A stretch of 64,000 nucleotides of DNA from Rubripirellula reticaptiva (lineage in GTDB: Bacteria > Planctomycetota > Planctomycetia > Pirellulales > Pirellulaceae). The notes beneath the pieces are model-generated. The model did no database searches, had not been told where the DNA came from, and saw nothing but the letters and a program-made list of their open reading frames with translations. The stretch lies in contig NZ_SJPX01000006.1 of assembly GCF_007860175.1 (NCBI RefSeq), positions 839,927 through 903,926 of the forward strand. The letters run 5' to 3'. The position numbers were made by a program, and so were the translations under genes. Positions 1 to 9,497 of this stretch are shown piece by piece (the stretch's first letter is position 1; every line of letters starts with the position of its first letter).

Positions 1-5
1 TTTAC

Positions 6-1565
6 TTGATCTCCAAAAGTGCTCGCCGCTCGCTCGGCCTAGCCGACCAAATGACGGAAGAACTCGCCTGCTTTAGCCTAGCGGCAAGCGTCAATCAAAT
101 CGGCATCTTTGATATCGACATTGAATCGAAAAAATTCAAATGGAACGATGCGATGTACAAACTCTTTCAACAGAACCGGGATTCATTCACCCCGACCTAC
201 GAGTCTGTGCTCGGCTGCATCCACCCAGACGATCGCCCGGCGCTCGAAGCCGCTTTTCGCGGCCAGATTGATGACGGCGAGACGCTTGATTCAGAATATC
301 GCATCCAACTGGAAGACGGCGAAAACCGGCACCTTCATTCACGTGCCGTGATCTTTCGCGATACGGATGGCCGTGCAATTCGATTGCTCGGGTCAGACAC
401 TGACATCACCGAAACCAGAGAAGCAACTCAAGAACTTGATTTGACCCGTCGCGTACAATCGGCAATCCAAGACGCCGCTGGCGTTTCGATGATTACCACG
501 AACGAGTCAGGCCTCATCCTATCGGTAAACAAGACAGTTGAATCGATGCTTGGATATTCGCGTGAGGAGTTGGAGTGCAAGAAAACGCCGGCCCCGCTGC
601 ATGATGCTGACGAGATCATCCAACGAGCAGCCGAGCTGACCGAACAACTGGGCCGCGAGATCAAACCGGGTTTCGAAGTGTTCACCGCGATGACCGCCGA
701 CGGTGCGATGGAACAACGTGAGTGGACCTACATACGCAAAGACGGGACTCGATTCCCGGTGCTTCTTACCGTCACGGCAATCCGCGACAACTCTGGAACA
801 GTTACTGGATACCTGGGCGTTGCAGCTGACATCTCAGATCGAAAAGAAGCCGATCTGGCGATTGCGAAGTCCAACGAACAACTTGCTCGCAGCAACGAAG
901 AACTTGCCCAGTTCGCGTATGTCGCGTCTCATGACTTGCAGGAGCCACTGCGGAAGGTGACATCGTTCTGCGAACTTCTTCAGGAAGACTGCAGCGACCA
1001 ACTCAACGAAGACGGGACGATGTACATGGGCTATATCATGGACGGGGCCCGCAGGATGCGAAAGCTAATCCAAGACTTGCTGGCGTACTCGCGAATCGAA
1101 GAAGGCGATGTCCGAATTGAAACAGTGATCATGAACGACGCTCTTAGCGTCGCGATCAATGACCTTTCCACGGCAGTCCAAGAATCAGACGCAACCGTCA
1201 CCTTTGACGAACTGCCGCAGATCTCGGCCCCCCCTTCCCAGATGGTCCAGCTGTTTCAAAACTTGATTGGAAACGCGATTAAGTATCGCGGCGACGAGAG
1301 CCCAAGAGTCCATATCAGTTGTGAATCCGACAACGGAAACCATGTTTTCTCGGTTGACGATAACGGAATCGGAATCGCACCCGAGTATCGTGATCAAGTG
1401 TTCGGCATTTTCAAACGCCTGCATGGTCAAAGCCAGTATAAGGGGACCGGAATTGGGCTCGCGATTTGTAAACGCATCCTTGAACGAGTCAACGGCAAGA
1501 TCTGGATCGAAGACTCGCCCCTGGGCGGATCACGCTTCAGATTTTCAATCAACTCAGCAACCTGA
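6..1565 (+). CDS. PAS-domain sensor histidine kinase (5' end possibly outside window)
   Basis: This is a two-component sensor kinase that autophosphorylates on histidine. Two PAS/PAC modules are visible, at about residues 28-140 and 148-285; the second ends in a typical PAC block (YIRKDGTRFPV, then GVAADISDRK). The HisKA dimerisation domain follows, with the H-box SHDLQEPLRK and H309 as phospho-acceptor. The HATPase domain has the N-box NLIGNAIKY (419-427), DDNGIGI (451-457) and GTGIGLAI (480-487). No transmembrane segment is seen, so it is probably a cytoplasmic sensor. The only available start is a TTG five bases from the window edge, so the true N-terminus may lie upstream. No response regulator is adjacent, which makes the partner unknown (orphan kinase or phosphorelay input). 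The family call is secure; the ligand is not known. Confidence 0.9.
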   Translation: MISKSARRSLGLADQMTEELACFSLAASVNQIGIFDIDIESKKFKWNDAMYKLFQQNRDSFTPTYESVLGCIHPDDRPALEAAFRGQIDDGETLDSEYRIQLEDGENRHLHSRAVIFRDTDGRAIRLLGSDTDITETREATQELDLTRRVQSAIQDAAGVSMITTNESGLILSVNKTVESMLGYSREELECKKTPAPLHDADEIIQRAAELTEQLGREIKPGFEVFTAMTADGAMEQREWTYIRKDGTRFPVLLTVTAIRDNSGTVTGYLGVAADISDRKEADLAIAKSNEQLARSNEELAQFAYVASHDLQEPLRKVTSFCELLQEDCSDQLNEDGTMYMGYIMDGARRMRKLIQDLLAYSRIEEGDVRIETVIMNDALSVAINDLSTAVQESDATVTFDELPQISAPPSQMVQLFQNLIGNAIKYRGDESPRVHISCESDNGNHVFSVDDNGIGIAPEYRDQVFGIFKRLHGQSQYKGTGIGLAICKRILERVNGKIWIEDSPLGGSRFRFSINSAT

Positions 1566-1610
1566 AACCCTGCCAATGTTGTGCAGAACAGGAAAACTCT
1601 AACTGCACTC

Positions 1611-3719
1611 TTAGCGTTCAATAACAACCGGTTGCATCGGACCACCCGCAGATTCGGCTTCAACCGACTCGAGCTGGGCTACTCGATCATTCGAATCAAG
1701 TTCGCTTAGGTGTTCAAGCAAGATCCTTCGCACTTCAAAAACTGCCTTCGAGGTCATGTGAACCGAAGTGTGAGGCGCATCGATAATCAACTCACTATCC
1801 GTGTCATCCATGTGCGCACTGTCGTACTCAACGACTCCGTCGCCCTTGACGGTTCGCCCGGTTATCAGCGATGGATTTTCCAGAACACCGATGATGTTGT
1901 GATATTTAACACCCGGCGCGCGTTTGGCACGCATCATGACGGGGAAGATCGGCGACTCAGGCGCCAACGAATCGATTGCGTTGGCTACGGTCAACAGTTC
2001 GGTGTCCTTGAAGACAGTCGGGTTCTGCTCGGCAAGCCGATTGCCGGTTCGAATCGCCATCGTTGGCAATTTGATAAACTTTCTGGCAAGCCAGCGGGTG
2101 TAGTCGTTCGCGAACTCGCTGCCACGGTGCGGTGTTCCGATCGTAATGACACGCTTGACAGAGGTGTTCGGGCGGAAGAACAGAGTACTTACTAGCTTGT
2201 ATCGATCGTCATCATCACCGCGTAGCTTCGCGATTGCCTCATCGGCACTGCTTGCAGGCTGATTGCTGACGATTTTCCAGAACTCGTCACCGCTATCGAT
2301 CGTTTGCATCCGACTAACGAGACCGCCCATGCTATGACCAACAAGAACCATATCGTCCATCGGTGCATCTTGGCGACTTTCGTCGAACACTTTACGCATA
2401 GCGGTCAGGTCCGTCCGCAGCTGTGTCGCCGACAACCAAAATGGTTGGCCGGACGGATATAGGTAGAACCAAAACTGGTAACGTTCACGGATCTCGGGAA
2501 AACTGCGCAAGTCATTGAACATGTCCATCCACGTCATCGGACTGGACCATAGCCCATGCACCATCAAGACCGGTATTCGCTTTGGATCATACGGTTCCAG
2601 CATGTACAGTCCACGATGGCTTGCCGATTCGTTTGGGTTGAGCAGCCCTTCGGTCGCCTCGTCCCGCTTGCGATACTCGGGACTATCCAAAAAGTACGCC
2701 AACGGAGTCGTCAGATCGGTTTCGAGCGGCACCCACTGATTAGACAGTTGAATTTGGTTTGCTTTTAAAGGGTCAAAGAACTCTAAAACGCAAACCTTGG
2801 ATTCGCCGGCACGAGCCCCTTCGTGCGGTTCAACACAGCGCATCATCGCGCTGACGGAGTAGCTAAGTCCCTTGGGATAGTACTTCTCGCGGCTGTCGCC
2901 ATTTTCAGGTGTTTTTCGCACAGCGATCAGCGGCACGCCCAATCCATAGGTCGTATGCTGGTTGCGCAAAGTTTGGATTTCATAATCGCTCACAAATTCG
3001 TAATGGTCGAACTCGTCTGTTTTCCATTGCCCACGCATTTCCGTTCGCACGACAAACTCACGATCAGGAGTCTTGATTGTGTAGGTCTGCCCTGGCTGGA
3101 TCTGATTTTTCTTGCATAACAATCGCAATGTGTCTTCAAGCGACTCGTTGTATAGATCGCATGCGCCACGAAACTGCGGATCATAGAAGTTACGTGAGGT
3201 TCCAAGATCATCGCTAAACAGATAGTCGTAGCTGTTGGTCAGCGCGATACCGTATTGGTTTAATGCATCGCTGGACCGGCCCGCTTTCTCGGCCTTCTTG
3301 CCTTCGACATACGCCAACTCACTAAGTGCGTAGATCAGTTCGGCTTCGGGGGTTTCTCGGACGCGACTGCGAATTTGAGCAAAACAGATTTTATGGTCGT
3401 TCTGGTAAACGTCTTCCAAGTCAAATCGCCGCAGCGTGTGCCAGGTTCGCTCGCTGACCTCGGGGCCCTTGCGACCGACCAAATGCAGGGTCTGGGTCAA
3501 AGCATTATCGCGAAATTTGCGATTTGTCAGGTAGGTCGGCGCCGCACATCCGGATTGCAGCAGAACAAGCACGACCAGCGCGACCATGCCCCCCAGTGGC
3601 CTGCGACGTCCGGCAAATGCGCCAAAACCAGCAGGACGCAGCGACATACGAATACTCGGCACGGCCAGCGGCCGACCGTTTCCGTTAGATCGTTTTGGTC
3701 CAAACTGAGACTGCATCAT
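1611..3719 (-). CDS. Alpha/beta-hydrolase lipase/esterase, predicted lipoprotein
   Basis: This is a 702-aa predicted secreted lipase or esterase. The N-terminus is basic, followed by a hydrophobic stretch ending in a lipobox (LLQSGC, Cys58), so it is probably lipidated and membrane-anchored. The hydrolase core shows the oxyanion strand VLMVHGLW (H388) and the nucleophile elbow GHSMGG with S463; a later TIGTPHRGS segment is also typical of triacylglycerol lipases. The roughly 350 residues before the core match no family I recognise. ATG 3719 is followed at once by a second ATG (3716). GGAGG at 3730-3734 lies 10 nt upstream and is paired in a strong hairpin (separate entry). It follows a small membrane protein gene and an M28 peptidase on the same strand, which may form a loose operon. 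The substrate is unknown. Confidence 0.85.
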   Translation of the reverse strand: MMQSQFGPKRSNGNGRPLAVPSIRMSLRPAGFGAFAGRRRPLGGMVALVVLVLLQSGCAAPTYLTNRKFRDNALTQTLHLVGRKGPEVSERTWHTLRRFDLEDVYQNDHKICFAQIRSRVRETPEAELIYALSELAYVEGKKAEKAGRSSDALNQYGIALTNSYDYLFSDDLGTSRNFYDPQFRGACDLYNESLEDTLRLLCKKNQIQPGQTYTIKTPDREFVVRTEMRGQWKTDEFDHYEFVSDYEIQTLRNQHTTYGLGVPLIAVRKTPENGDSREKYYPKGLSYSVSAMMRCVEPHEGARAGESKVCVLEFFDPLKANQIQLSNQWVPLETDLTTPLAYFLDSPEYRKRDEATEGLLNPNESASHRGLYMLEPYDPKRIPVLMVHGLWSSPMTWMDMFNDLRSFPEIRERYQFWFYLYPSGQPFWLSATQLRTDLTAMRKVFDESRQDAPMDDMVLVGHSMGGLVSRMQTIDSGDEFWKIVSNQPASSADEAIAKLRGDDDDRYKLVSTLFFRPNTSVKRVITIGTPHRGSEFANDYTRWLARKFIKLPTMAIRTGNRLAEQNPTVFKDTELLTVANAIDSLAPESPIFPVMMRAKRAPGVKYHNIIGVLENPSLITGRTVKGDGVVEYDSAHMDDTDSELIIDAPHTSVHMTSKAVFEVRRILLEHLSELDSNDRVAQLESVEAESAGGPMQPVVIER

Positions 3720-3727
3720 GCGTCTAG

Positions 3728-3783
3728 GTCCTCCGGATGAGAGATTTCCAGCCGAAAACGGACTGGAAACGCATCTGGAGGAC
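3728..3783 (-). promoter_or_regulatory. Leader hairpin sequestering the lipase Shine-Dalgarno site
   Basis: Read on the minus strand, GTCCTCC (3783-3777) pairs exactly with GGAGGAC (3734-3728), which contains the ribosome-binding GGAGG of the lipase gene. Inside this, GATG pairs with CATC, TTTCCAG pairs with CTGGAAA, and an inner CCG/CGG closes a TTTT tetraloop. About 21 base pairs are formed with small internal loops. There is no T-tract after the hairpin, so a translational switch fits better than a terminator. The regulatory role is inference. Confidence 0.5.
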
Positions 3784-3932
3784 GGTTCAAGCTTCCTTGC
3801 AAGACATCCGTCGTGGGAACCGACAACAAATTGCCGACTTTTCCAAAATCTAGAGACGATGGCGGGTTGATGTCAATGCAGATCCAGCCAACCGCCGTGA
3901 AACTGAGCGACGCTACACGGGATCAGTGTCTG

Positions 3933-4310
3933 TCACCGGTCACGCTGGTTCATGAGCTTCTGCATCTTCGCATTTTGATACCGATGAGTACGCAGGACAT
4001 CGAGCGCCGCTAACCCAATCACCGTCACCATGCATAGCAGGACGCAAAGCCAAGCCGCGATCCAAACGGGTCCAGGCCCGACGAAGGCAGCGATGAGGAT
4101 CAGCAGACCGCAGATTCCGACCATCAGGTTCGTACGGCGCCGGGACCGGCTTCGGCGCTTGTGATATTGCTTGTCCAAATCGGTTTTGCAGTCGTCTTCG
4201 TCACCCCACCCACGCTGCTCATTGAATTGCAGCCACGCCGCAAACACCATCAGAGTCACGGCCAAGATCAGCGAACCGGCGAACATCGGGAAACCTTTCT
4301 TGATGAACAA
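3933..4310 (-). CDS. Small membrane protein, unknown function
   Basis: This is a 125-aa protein that I do not recognise. Residues 8-26 form one hydrophobic segment. A charged linker (GDEDDCKTD, then a run of Lys/Arg/His near residues 46-60) follows. A long hydrophobic region at about 62-103 probably gives two more membrane helices, separated by a Gly-Pro-Gly-Pro turn. The tail is basic. The gene starts 43 bp after the stop of the M28 peptidase gene on the same strand and precedes the lipase gene by about 210 bp, so co-transcription with the peptidase is plausible. No catalytic motif is visible. Confidence 0.6.
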   Translation of the reverse strand: MFIKKGFPMFAGSLILAVTLMVFAAWLQFNEQRGWGDEDDCKTDLDKQYHKRRSRSRRRTNLMVGICGLLILIAAFVGPGPVWIAAWLCVLLCMVTVIGLAALDVLRTHRYQNAKMQKLMNQRDR

Positions 4311-4353
4311 GGTGATTCGAAAGCGCGCGCAGTACCTGCAACTTGACAGGGAA

Positions 4354-5457
4354 TCACTGGCGATTCAGCCACGAGTGCACGACCCATACGACCGCAGCCA
4401 TCGACGTACCGCTGCAGTTTGCGGGAACGTCTTGCTCGGTATGCCAATACGAAGGAGCACCAATCCCCGGCCGCGGATAGTCGAAGTCGATAATGTCGGT
4501 CGTTGGGATGCCCGCGATTCGGTTCAGCGGTAGATGATCGTCTTGTATCTCATGGCGAGTTCGCGCCACAAAAGCGTCAACGCCCAGATCGGCCGCCACG
4601 GCCCAAACGCTCTTCGTGACGTCCCTCGCCATCCTCAGACTGTTGGTTTCGTAGAAGACTTTCAATTCGCGGTCGCCGATCATGTCCAGCAAGATCCCGG
4701 CTTGATAAGGAATCGCTGGCGGTGACGACTTGTATTTCTCGGCAAAAAACGTCGACCCTAAAAAGTAATCGTCGCGGCCCTGTCTGAACACAAACTCCTC
4801 GCCATCGAACAAAACAATATCGACACCCACATCGCTTGGCAAACCGCTGACGAATTGGTGCGAGATTTCCATTAGCGCCGCCGTTCCGCTGGCACCGTCG
4901 TTCGCACCAACAAAAACCCCGCGACGATTGTTACGATCCTGATCCGGGAAAGGGCGAGTGTCATAGTGGGCGCAAAGCAAAAAACGTTTCGGACGATCCA
5001 GCCCCCATGACGCGATCACATTTGACATTGAAACGTTTGAGCCGTCTTCGGGGTGCCGAATGTCGAAAGTTTGCATCGAAACAACCGCACCTTGGTCGGT
5101 AAAGAACTTCCGCAGGTACTGCTGTTGCTGTGCCATCGCGGCTGATCCGGACGGACGAGATCCGAATTCGCAAAGCTGATTCAAATAACCCATCGCCCGG
5201 TCAGGTTGATACGCCGACGGAATTGCGCCCGATGCAGGCGACAAATCGACGGGCGCGTCGCTTTCCGAATCCAGAAAGAACCACGCTAACACGGCGACAA
5301 TCGCGATGACAAAACCGATCGCGATCCAGCGCGCGGACGAACTTGGACGGGGCGGAGTGGGTTCCGACGATATTGTCGACTGATGAGACCACGCTCGCGT
5401 GTTTTGCCGCGCCGATTCGGCGTCCGCTTCACTCAACTTCAACATCGCCTGGGCCAC
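4354..5457 (-). CDS. M28-family metallopeptidase / glutaminyl-cyclase-like protein
   Basis: The protein resembles zinc aminopeptidases of family M28 and their glutaminyl-peptide cyclotransferase relatives. A short cytoplasmic N-terminus and one membrane anchor (about residues 44-62) place the catalytic domain outside the cytoplasm. Zinc-site motifs occur in the expected order: AHYDTRP (H164), GANDGASG (D187), FDGEE (E220/E221), LLDMIGD (D258) and a late His near IDFDYP/YWHTEQD. The WHTEQD ending and the single-metal-like spacing fit glutaminyl cyclases about as well as aminopeptidases, so the reaction is not settled. The listed start is GTG; an in-frame ATG four codons later (5445) is equally plausible. 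The gene is divergent from the carotenoid desaturase gene, with about 190 bp between them. Confidence 0.8.
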   Translation of the reverse strand: MAQAMLKLSEADAESARQNTRAWSHQSTISSEPTPPRPSSSARWIAIGFVIAIVAVLAWFFLDSESDAPVDLSPASGAIPSAYQPDRAMGYLNQLCEFGSRPSGSAAMAQQQQYLRKFFTDQGAVVSMQTFDIRHPEDGSNVSMSNVIASWGLDRPKRFLLCAHYDTRPFPDQDRNNRRGVFVGANDGASGTAALMEISHQFVSGLPSDVGVDIVLFDGEEFVFRQGRDDYFLGSTFFAEKYKSSPPAIPYQAGILLDMIGDRELKVFYETNSLRMARDVTKSVWAVAADLGVDAFVARTRHEIQDDHLPLNRIAGIPTTDIIDFDYPRPGIGAPSYWHTEQDVPANCSGTSMAAVVWVVHSWLNRQ

Positions 5458-5645
5458 CGCTGTGAAAAGTCCATTCGGTCATCTGTAAGTCGTCCATTGT
5501 CATCGTTTTGGGCAGCATCGCCACCCCGGACTCAATCCGTCACCTGTTCTTTGCTGCAATCGCCCGGCGCTCTACAGTGCCAGTACCCGGCCCAATACAG
5601 TGCCTGAAACTGACTTTGCAACTCGACCAGAGAGAGAGGACAACG

Positions 5646-7247
5646 ATGCCCGCTGCTGATCCCGAATCGCTTCGCATTGTTATCATTGGCGGCGGGTTGG
5701 CCGGACTGTCGTCTGCCTGCGTGCTGGCTGCCCGAGGCTACCGCGTCACCTTGTTGGACAAGAACGAATGGGTTGGCGGCAAGGCGGCGGTCCATACCGC
5801 CGACGGGTACCGGTTCGACATGGGGCCAACCATCCTAACGCTGCCAAGCGTGCTGAAACGAGTGTTCAGCGAAGCCGGAAAGGAACTTTCCGATTACATC
5901 GACATGGTCCCGCTGGATCCTCAATGGAGGTGTTTTTTTGAAGGCAGCGCGTCGGCATCCGGCGCAACGTCCGAAAATACCTTGCTAGACTTGGTCGCCA
6001 ACACCGAATCAATGAAGAAGAATATTGCCGAGCTGACCGGAACACCGACCAGCGGCGATGGATACGAACGGTTCATGCGGATGAGCGAGCAGTTGCACGG
6101 AGTCTCGGATCGCTTCTTCTTTTGGCGCAGCGTCGGAGGACTAGCTGACACGATGGATGTCGGAGGCGCGTTTTCTGCGGCAGTGTTGAAAGACGTTTTG
6201 TCGTTGCGAATGGGCCGCAGTGTCGCTTCGGTGGTTCGTTCTTACGTTCCTGATGCACGCGTTGCGCAAATGATGGACCACTTCACGCAGTACGTTGGTT
6301 CGTCGCCCTACAACTCGCCCGCCGTGCTTTGCAGCATCGCTCACATGCAAACCGACGAGGGAATTTGGTACCCGATCGGAGGAACTCGTGCGATCCCCGA
6401 AGCTTTATGCAAATTGGCTCAAGAACTTGGCGTTGAAGTTCGCACCGGCACCGACGTGATGCGGATCACGACATTGGATCAACGAGTCACCGGTGTTGCT
6501 ACGACTAGTGGCGAGGAAATTGCCTGCGATGCAGTGGTCAGCAACTGTGATGCGGTTCGAACCTACGGCGAACTGCTAAAAGACACGTCACAGTCGAAAC
6601 GGTTCCAACGAACAAACAACTATGAACCCGCGTGCAGCGGCGTGGTGCTGTACTTGGGCCTTGATCGGCGTTACGAGCAACTGTTGCATCATAACTTTGT
6701 GTTTTCAAAAGATCCCGAAGGAGAGTTCGACTATATCTACAAGCGAGGCGAACCGGCTCCGGACCCAAGTGCTTACGTTTGCGCGCCGTCGATTAGCGAC
6801 CCAGACGTTGCACCGGATGGCGGCGAAGCGTTGTACATCCTTGTCCACACGCCGTATTTGCGGCCTGGGCATGACTGGAAAAAAATGCTGCCTGAGTACC
6901 GCGAAGTAATCTTTGACAAGCTGGAACGAACCGCTGGGATGACAGGCATTCGCGATGCAATTGTCCACGAATCATCGCTAACGCCCGAAGGGATCCACAA
7001 CCGATACCGAGTACTCAACGGCGCGATCTACGGACTGGCAAGCCACGGCAAGTACGTCGGTGCGTTCAAGCCTGCGAACCGACGCAAAGATTTGACGGGA
7101 CTGTACTTAGCGGGCGGTGCGGCGCACCCTGGCCCCGGAATGCCAATGGTGATGATGAGCGGCTGGATCGCAGCGGACTCTTTGGACCAAGATGCCCAAG
7201 CCGGCAAGATCAAAGGTTCATCCCGCAGACCTGGGCCGGCTCGATAA
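5646..7247 (+). CDS. crtI: Phytoene desaturase family FAD oxidoreductase (CrtI/CrtN type)
   Basis: This is a 533-aa carotenoid desaturase-like flavoprotein. The N-terminal dinucleotide fold reads IVIIGGGLAGLSSA, followed by the family block WVGGKAA and the FDMGPTILTLP motif that follows it in CrtI/CrtN enzymes. The C-terminus has GLYLAGGAAHPGPGMPM, the FAD-contacting bacterial desaturase signature. ATG 5646 was chosen because a purine-rich AGAGAGAGGA lies just upstream and the fold begins ten residues later; an upstream in-frame extension is not conserved-looking. The stop overlaps the 3' end of convergent rsmD by 38 bp. Pigmented planctomycetes are known to use such enzymes for carotenoid synthesis; whether the substrate is phytoene or a C30 precursor cannot be read here. 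No synthase gene is adjacent. Confidence 0.85.
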   Translation: MPAADPESLRIVIIGGGLAGLSSACVLAARGYRVTLLDKNEWVGGKAAVHTADGYRFDMGPTILTLPSVLKRVFSEAGKELSDYIDMVPLDPQWRCFFEGSASASGATSENTLLDLVANTESMKKNIAELTGTPTSGDGYERFMRMSEQLHGVSDRFFFWRSVGGLADTMDVGGAFSAAVLKDVLSLRMGRSVASVVRSYVPDARVAQMMDHFTQYVGSSPYNSPAVLCSIAHMQTDEGIWYPIGGTRAIPEALCKLAQELGVEVRTGTDVMRITTLDQRVTGVATTSGEEIACDAVVSNCDAVRTYGELLKDTSQSKRFQRTNNYEPACSGVVLYLGLDRRYEQLLHHNFVFSKDPEGEFDYIYKRGEPAPDPSAYVCAPSISDPDVAPDGGEALYILVHTPYLRPGHDWKKMLPEYREVIFDKLERTAGMTGIRDAIVHESSLTPEGIHNRYRVLNGAIYGLASHGKYVGAFKPANRRKDLTGLYLAGGAAHPGPGMPMVMMSGWIAADSLDQDAQAGKIKGSSRRPGPAR

Positions 7248-7869
7248 ACCCAAGTGTCGTGCCGCCATACGTCCGCCGATCCCAATCACCGGGCGGCAAC
7301 AGATCCTGATCGAACGTCTTTTCAGTTTCGACCATCAGAACGCTGCCGGGCGGCGCGTTAAGCTGAACTGTGCGAATGATCGCGTTGAGGTCTTCGAGTC
7401 GTTCGTGCCACAAAATGTAGGGGGGGCAAAGAAACACGATCCAGGGCGTATCGTCAGCCGGTGGCCCCAGCAACTGGCCGGCGACGCGGAACGTGTCGGC
7501 ACTGACCACAACGATTTTGTCGGTCACATCAAGAGAATCGGCAGTTTCGCGAATGTAACGAACCGCTCGCCGATTGAGTTCGACCGCGACAGCCCGCGAA
7601 GCACCCCGACTGAGGGACTCGAACGTCATCGCCCCCGTGCCCGCGAACAGGTCAAAGCAAATCGCCCCTTTAGCTGCCTTTAGCAGGATATTGAACGCGT
7701 TTTCGCGAATATTGTCCTTCATCGGGCGAGTGAAGTCTTCGCCGTGATAGATTACCGTCCTGCCTCGCATCGTCCCGCCGATGATCCGCAATTTCGTCGG
7801 TTTGGATTTCGATGGGTCGGTTTGGGATCGAGATGATCGGCTTTTCGATTCTTTTGCTGGTCGTTTCAT
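7210..7869 (-). CDS. rsmD: 16S rRNA guanine-N2 methyltransferase, RsmD family
   Basis: RsmD methylates G966 of 16S rRNA in the 30S subunit using S-adenosylmethionine. The family opening is clear: LRIIGGTMRGR, then TRPMKDNIRENAFNIL, then the SAM-binding loop DLFAGTGAMTFE (residues 73-84 from ATG 7869) and AVELNRRAV. Length (219 aa) is slightly above the usual because of a Lys/Ser-rich N-terminal tail. The catalytic motif that is normally (D/N)PP(Y/F) reads CPPY at 148-151, an unusual substitution discussed in findings. A GTG nine codons upstream (7896) is an alternative start. The 3' end overlaps the convergent desaturase gene by 38 bp. Confidence 0.85.
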   Translation of the reverse strand: MKRPAKESKSRSSRSQTDPSKSKPTKLRIIGGTMRGRTVIYHGEDFTRPMKDNIRENAFNILLKAAKGAICFDLFAGTGAMTFESLSRGASRAVAVELNRRAVRYIRETADSLDVTDKIVVVSADTFRVAGQLLGPPADDTPWIVFLCPPYILWHERLEDLNAIIRTVQLNAPPGSVLMVETEKTFDQDLLPPGDWDRRTYGGTTLGFIEPAQVCGMNL

Positions 7870-8004
7870 CGGGCTAAGTATAGCGAACCGCAGCACTTGG
7901 GCGAGTCGGCCGTCGAAAGTCGCCAGGGTGCAAAACCTAAACCGGTCGAGCAGCGTAAAGGCAGCAATGGATCTAGTTTTTTTGCAGCCACTTCGAGAGC
8001 CTGT

Positions 8005-9363
8005 ATGAGTTTTTCAGTCGCGAGATTCCGAGTCTTCTTCACGGCCCTGATCGTCATGACGGCTGTCGTGCTAGTTTCCGCTGGCATGGCCAGCGCCGCG
8101 GCTCAAGAAAACAAGTCCGAATCGGAGGTCACCAACGAATCCGATGAATCCGGCGACGAAACAGGCGTCGCTGTTGACGGTGACAGTGCCCCAGCATCCG
8201 AAACGTCCGTGGAATCTGCGGAACCATCCGACCAGCTACCTGGGTTTACTACCGCCGACGACCCCGCTTATATCGCCGAAGTGGAACGTCGCACCGAAGT
8301 GTTCCAACAAGCTAAAGCGGATCTTCGCGATGCCATCCTTGAACAGCGGACGCTGTATATGCGATACGTCAATCACGAAGACCGAACGCCATCGAGTCGT
8401 GAAGCCTACACGGCCAAGCGGATTGAAGTGATTAAAAAAATGGACGACACCTACATGGCGGCGCTCGATCTAACTCGCATTACGGGCGACCAAGAAGCCG
8501 CGACCTACCTAGTGACGATGATCGATCACCGATTCAAACGCGACATTTACGACCTCGCCACACTTGAAGGCGCGACCCGAATGATCGACGGCGGATCGCA
8601 ACTTGCCGTGATGTTTCAAGCGGCGGCACGTTCCGCGATGGTGGTGGGTGAATTCGACATGGCAAAGAAGCTGTACGAAGTTCTTGCCAGTCAGGAAGAG
8701 GGAGTCGACCCGATGGAGACCGTCGACAAGAGCTTGGCATCCTATCTAGAAAAACATCGCGAACGATTTGCAGCCGAAGCAATGATCCAAGCCGCCGAAG
8801 CAAAGGAAGACCGTCTTCCTCGCGTTAAACTTGAAACAACCCAGGGCGACGTCATCATTGAACTATTCATAGACCAAGCTCCTTCGACCGTCGCCAATTT
8901 TATCAAACTAGTCGAGAGTCACTTTTACGACGGACTAGATTTCTATCAAGTTGTCGATCACTTGTTTGCGCTGACAGGCGACGCAACAGGTTTGGGTAGT
9001 GGCAACAGTGGCAAGTTTGTGATCGACGAATGCGACCGTCCTGACGCGCGACGCCCGTTTCGCGGATCACTGTTGATGGCCAAAATTCCGATCGGTGAAA
9101 ACGGCGAGTTTATTCCCAATTCTGCTAGCACTCAGTTTGCAATTTCGTTTCTTCCGCTGGCGGTTTCAGCAGACAATCAAACCGTCTTTGGACGTGTCAT
9201 CGAAGGAATGGATGCGATTTCGCGAATGCGGCGAATTGACCCGTCGAAAGAGAAAGACAAAAACGCCATCCTGCTTCCTCCCGACCGGATCATCGAGGCG
9301 ACCGTCATCCGGCGCCCCGAAGTCCTTCCTGAAATCGAGTACTTTACGCCGCCAGGACGATGA
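8005..9363 (+). CDS. Exported cyclophilin-type peptidyl-prolyl isomerase
   Basis: This is a 452-aa secreted or periplasmic foldase. A signal peptide covers about residues 1-33 (basic start, long hydrophobic core, AxA-like end ASAAAQE). An acidic Ser/Glu-rich linker follows, then a helical region of about 170 residues. The cyclophilin domain starts near residue 273 (VKLETTQGDVIIELF, then DQAPSTVANF) and contains FYDGLDFYQV and a core ending in STQFAISFLPL and NQTVFGRVIEGMD, matching STQFFI and FG+V-EGMD of the family. ATG 8005 is preferred over TTG 7897 because it begins the signal peptide and has GAGAG upstream. It is transcribed divergently from rsmD. Function as a prolyl isomerase is from family knowledge. 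Confidence 0.88.
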   Translation: MSFSVARFRVFFTALIVMTAVVLVSAGMASAAAQENKSESEVTNESDESGDETGVAVDGDSAPASETSVESAEPSDQLPGFTTADDPAYIAEVERRTEVFQQAKADLRDAILEQRTLYMRYVNHEDRTPSSREAYTAKRIEVIKKMDDTYMAALDLTRITGDQEAATYLVTMIDHRFKRDIYDLATLEGATRMIDGGSQLAVMFQAAARSAMVVGEFDMAKKLYEVLASQEEGVDPMETVDKSLASYLEKHRERFAAEAMIQAAEAKEDRLPRVKLETTQGDVIIELFIDQAPSTVANFIKLVESHFYDGLDFYQVVDHLFALTGDATGLGSGNSGKFVIDECDRPDARRPFRGSLLMAKIPIGENGEFIPNSASTQFAISFLPLAVSADNQTVFGRVIEGMDAISRMRRIDPSKEKDKNAILLPPDRIIEATVIRRPEVLPEIEYFTPPGR

Positions 9364-9497
9364 TCTCAGCGATCACAGGGCGGCCCAACCGCCATGGTTT
9401 GGTCGCCATGTTTGCTGGCCGACCATTGCTCGGCTAAAATAGCGGCTTCGACACCCCGCCTAACCCTGCCTAATTTAACTGATCGCGATCATCGCCG

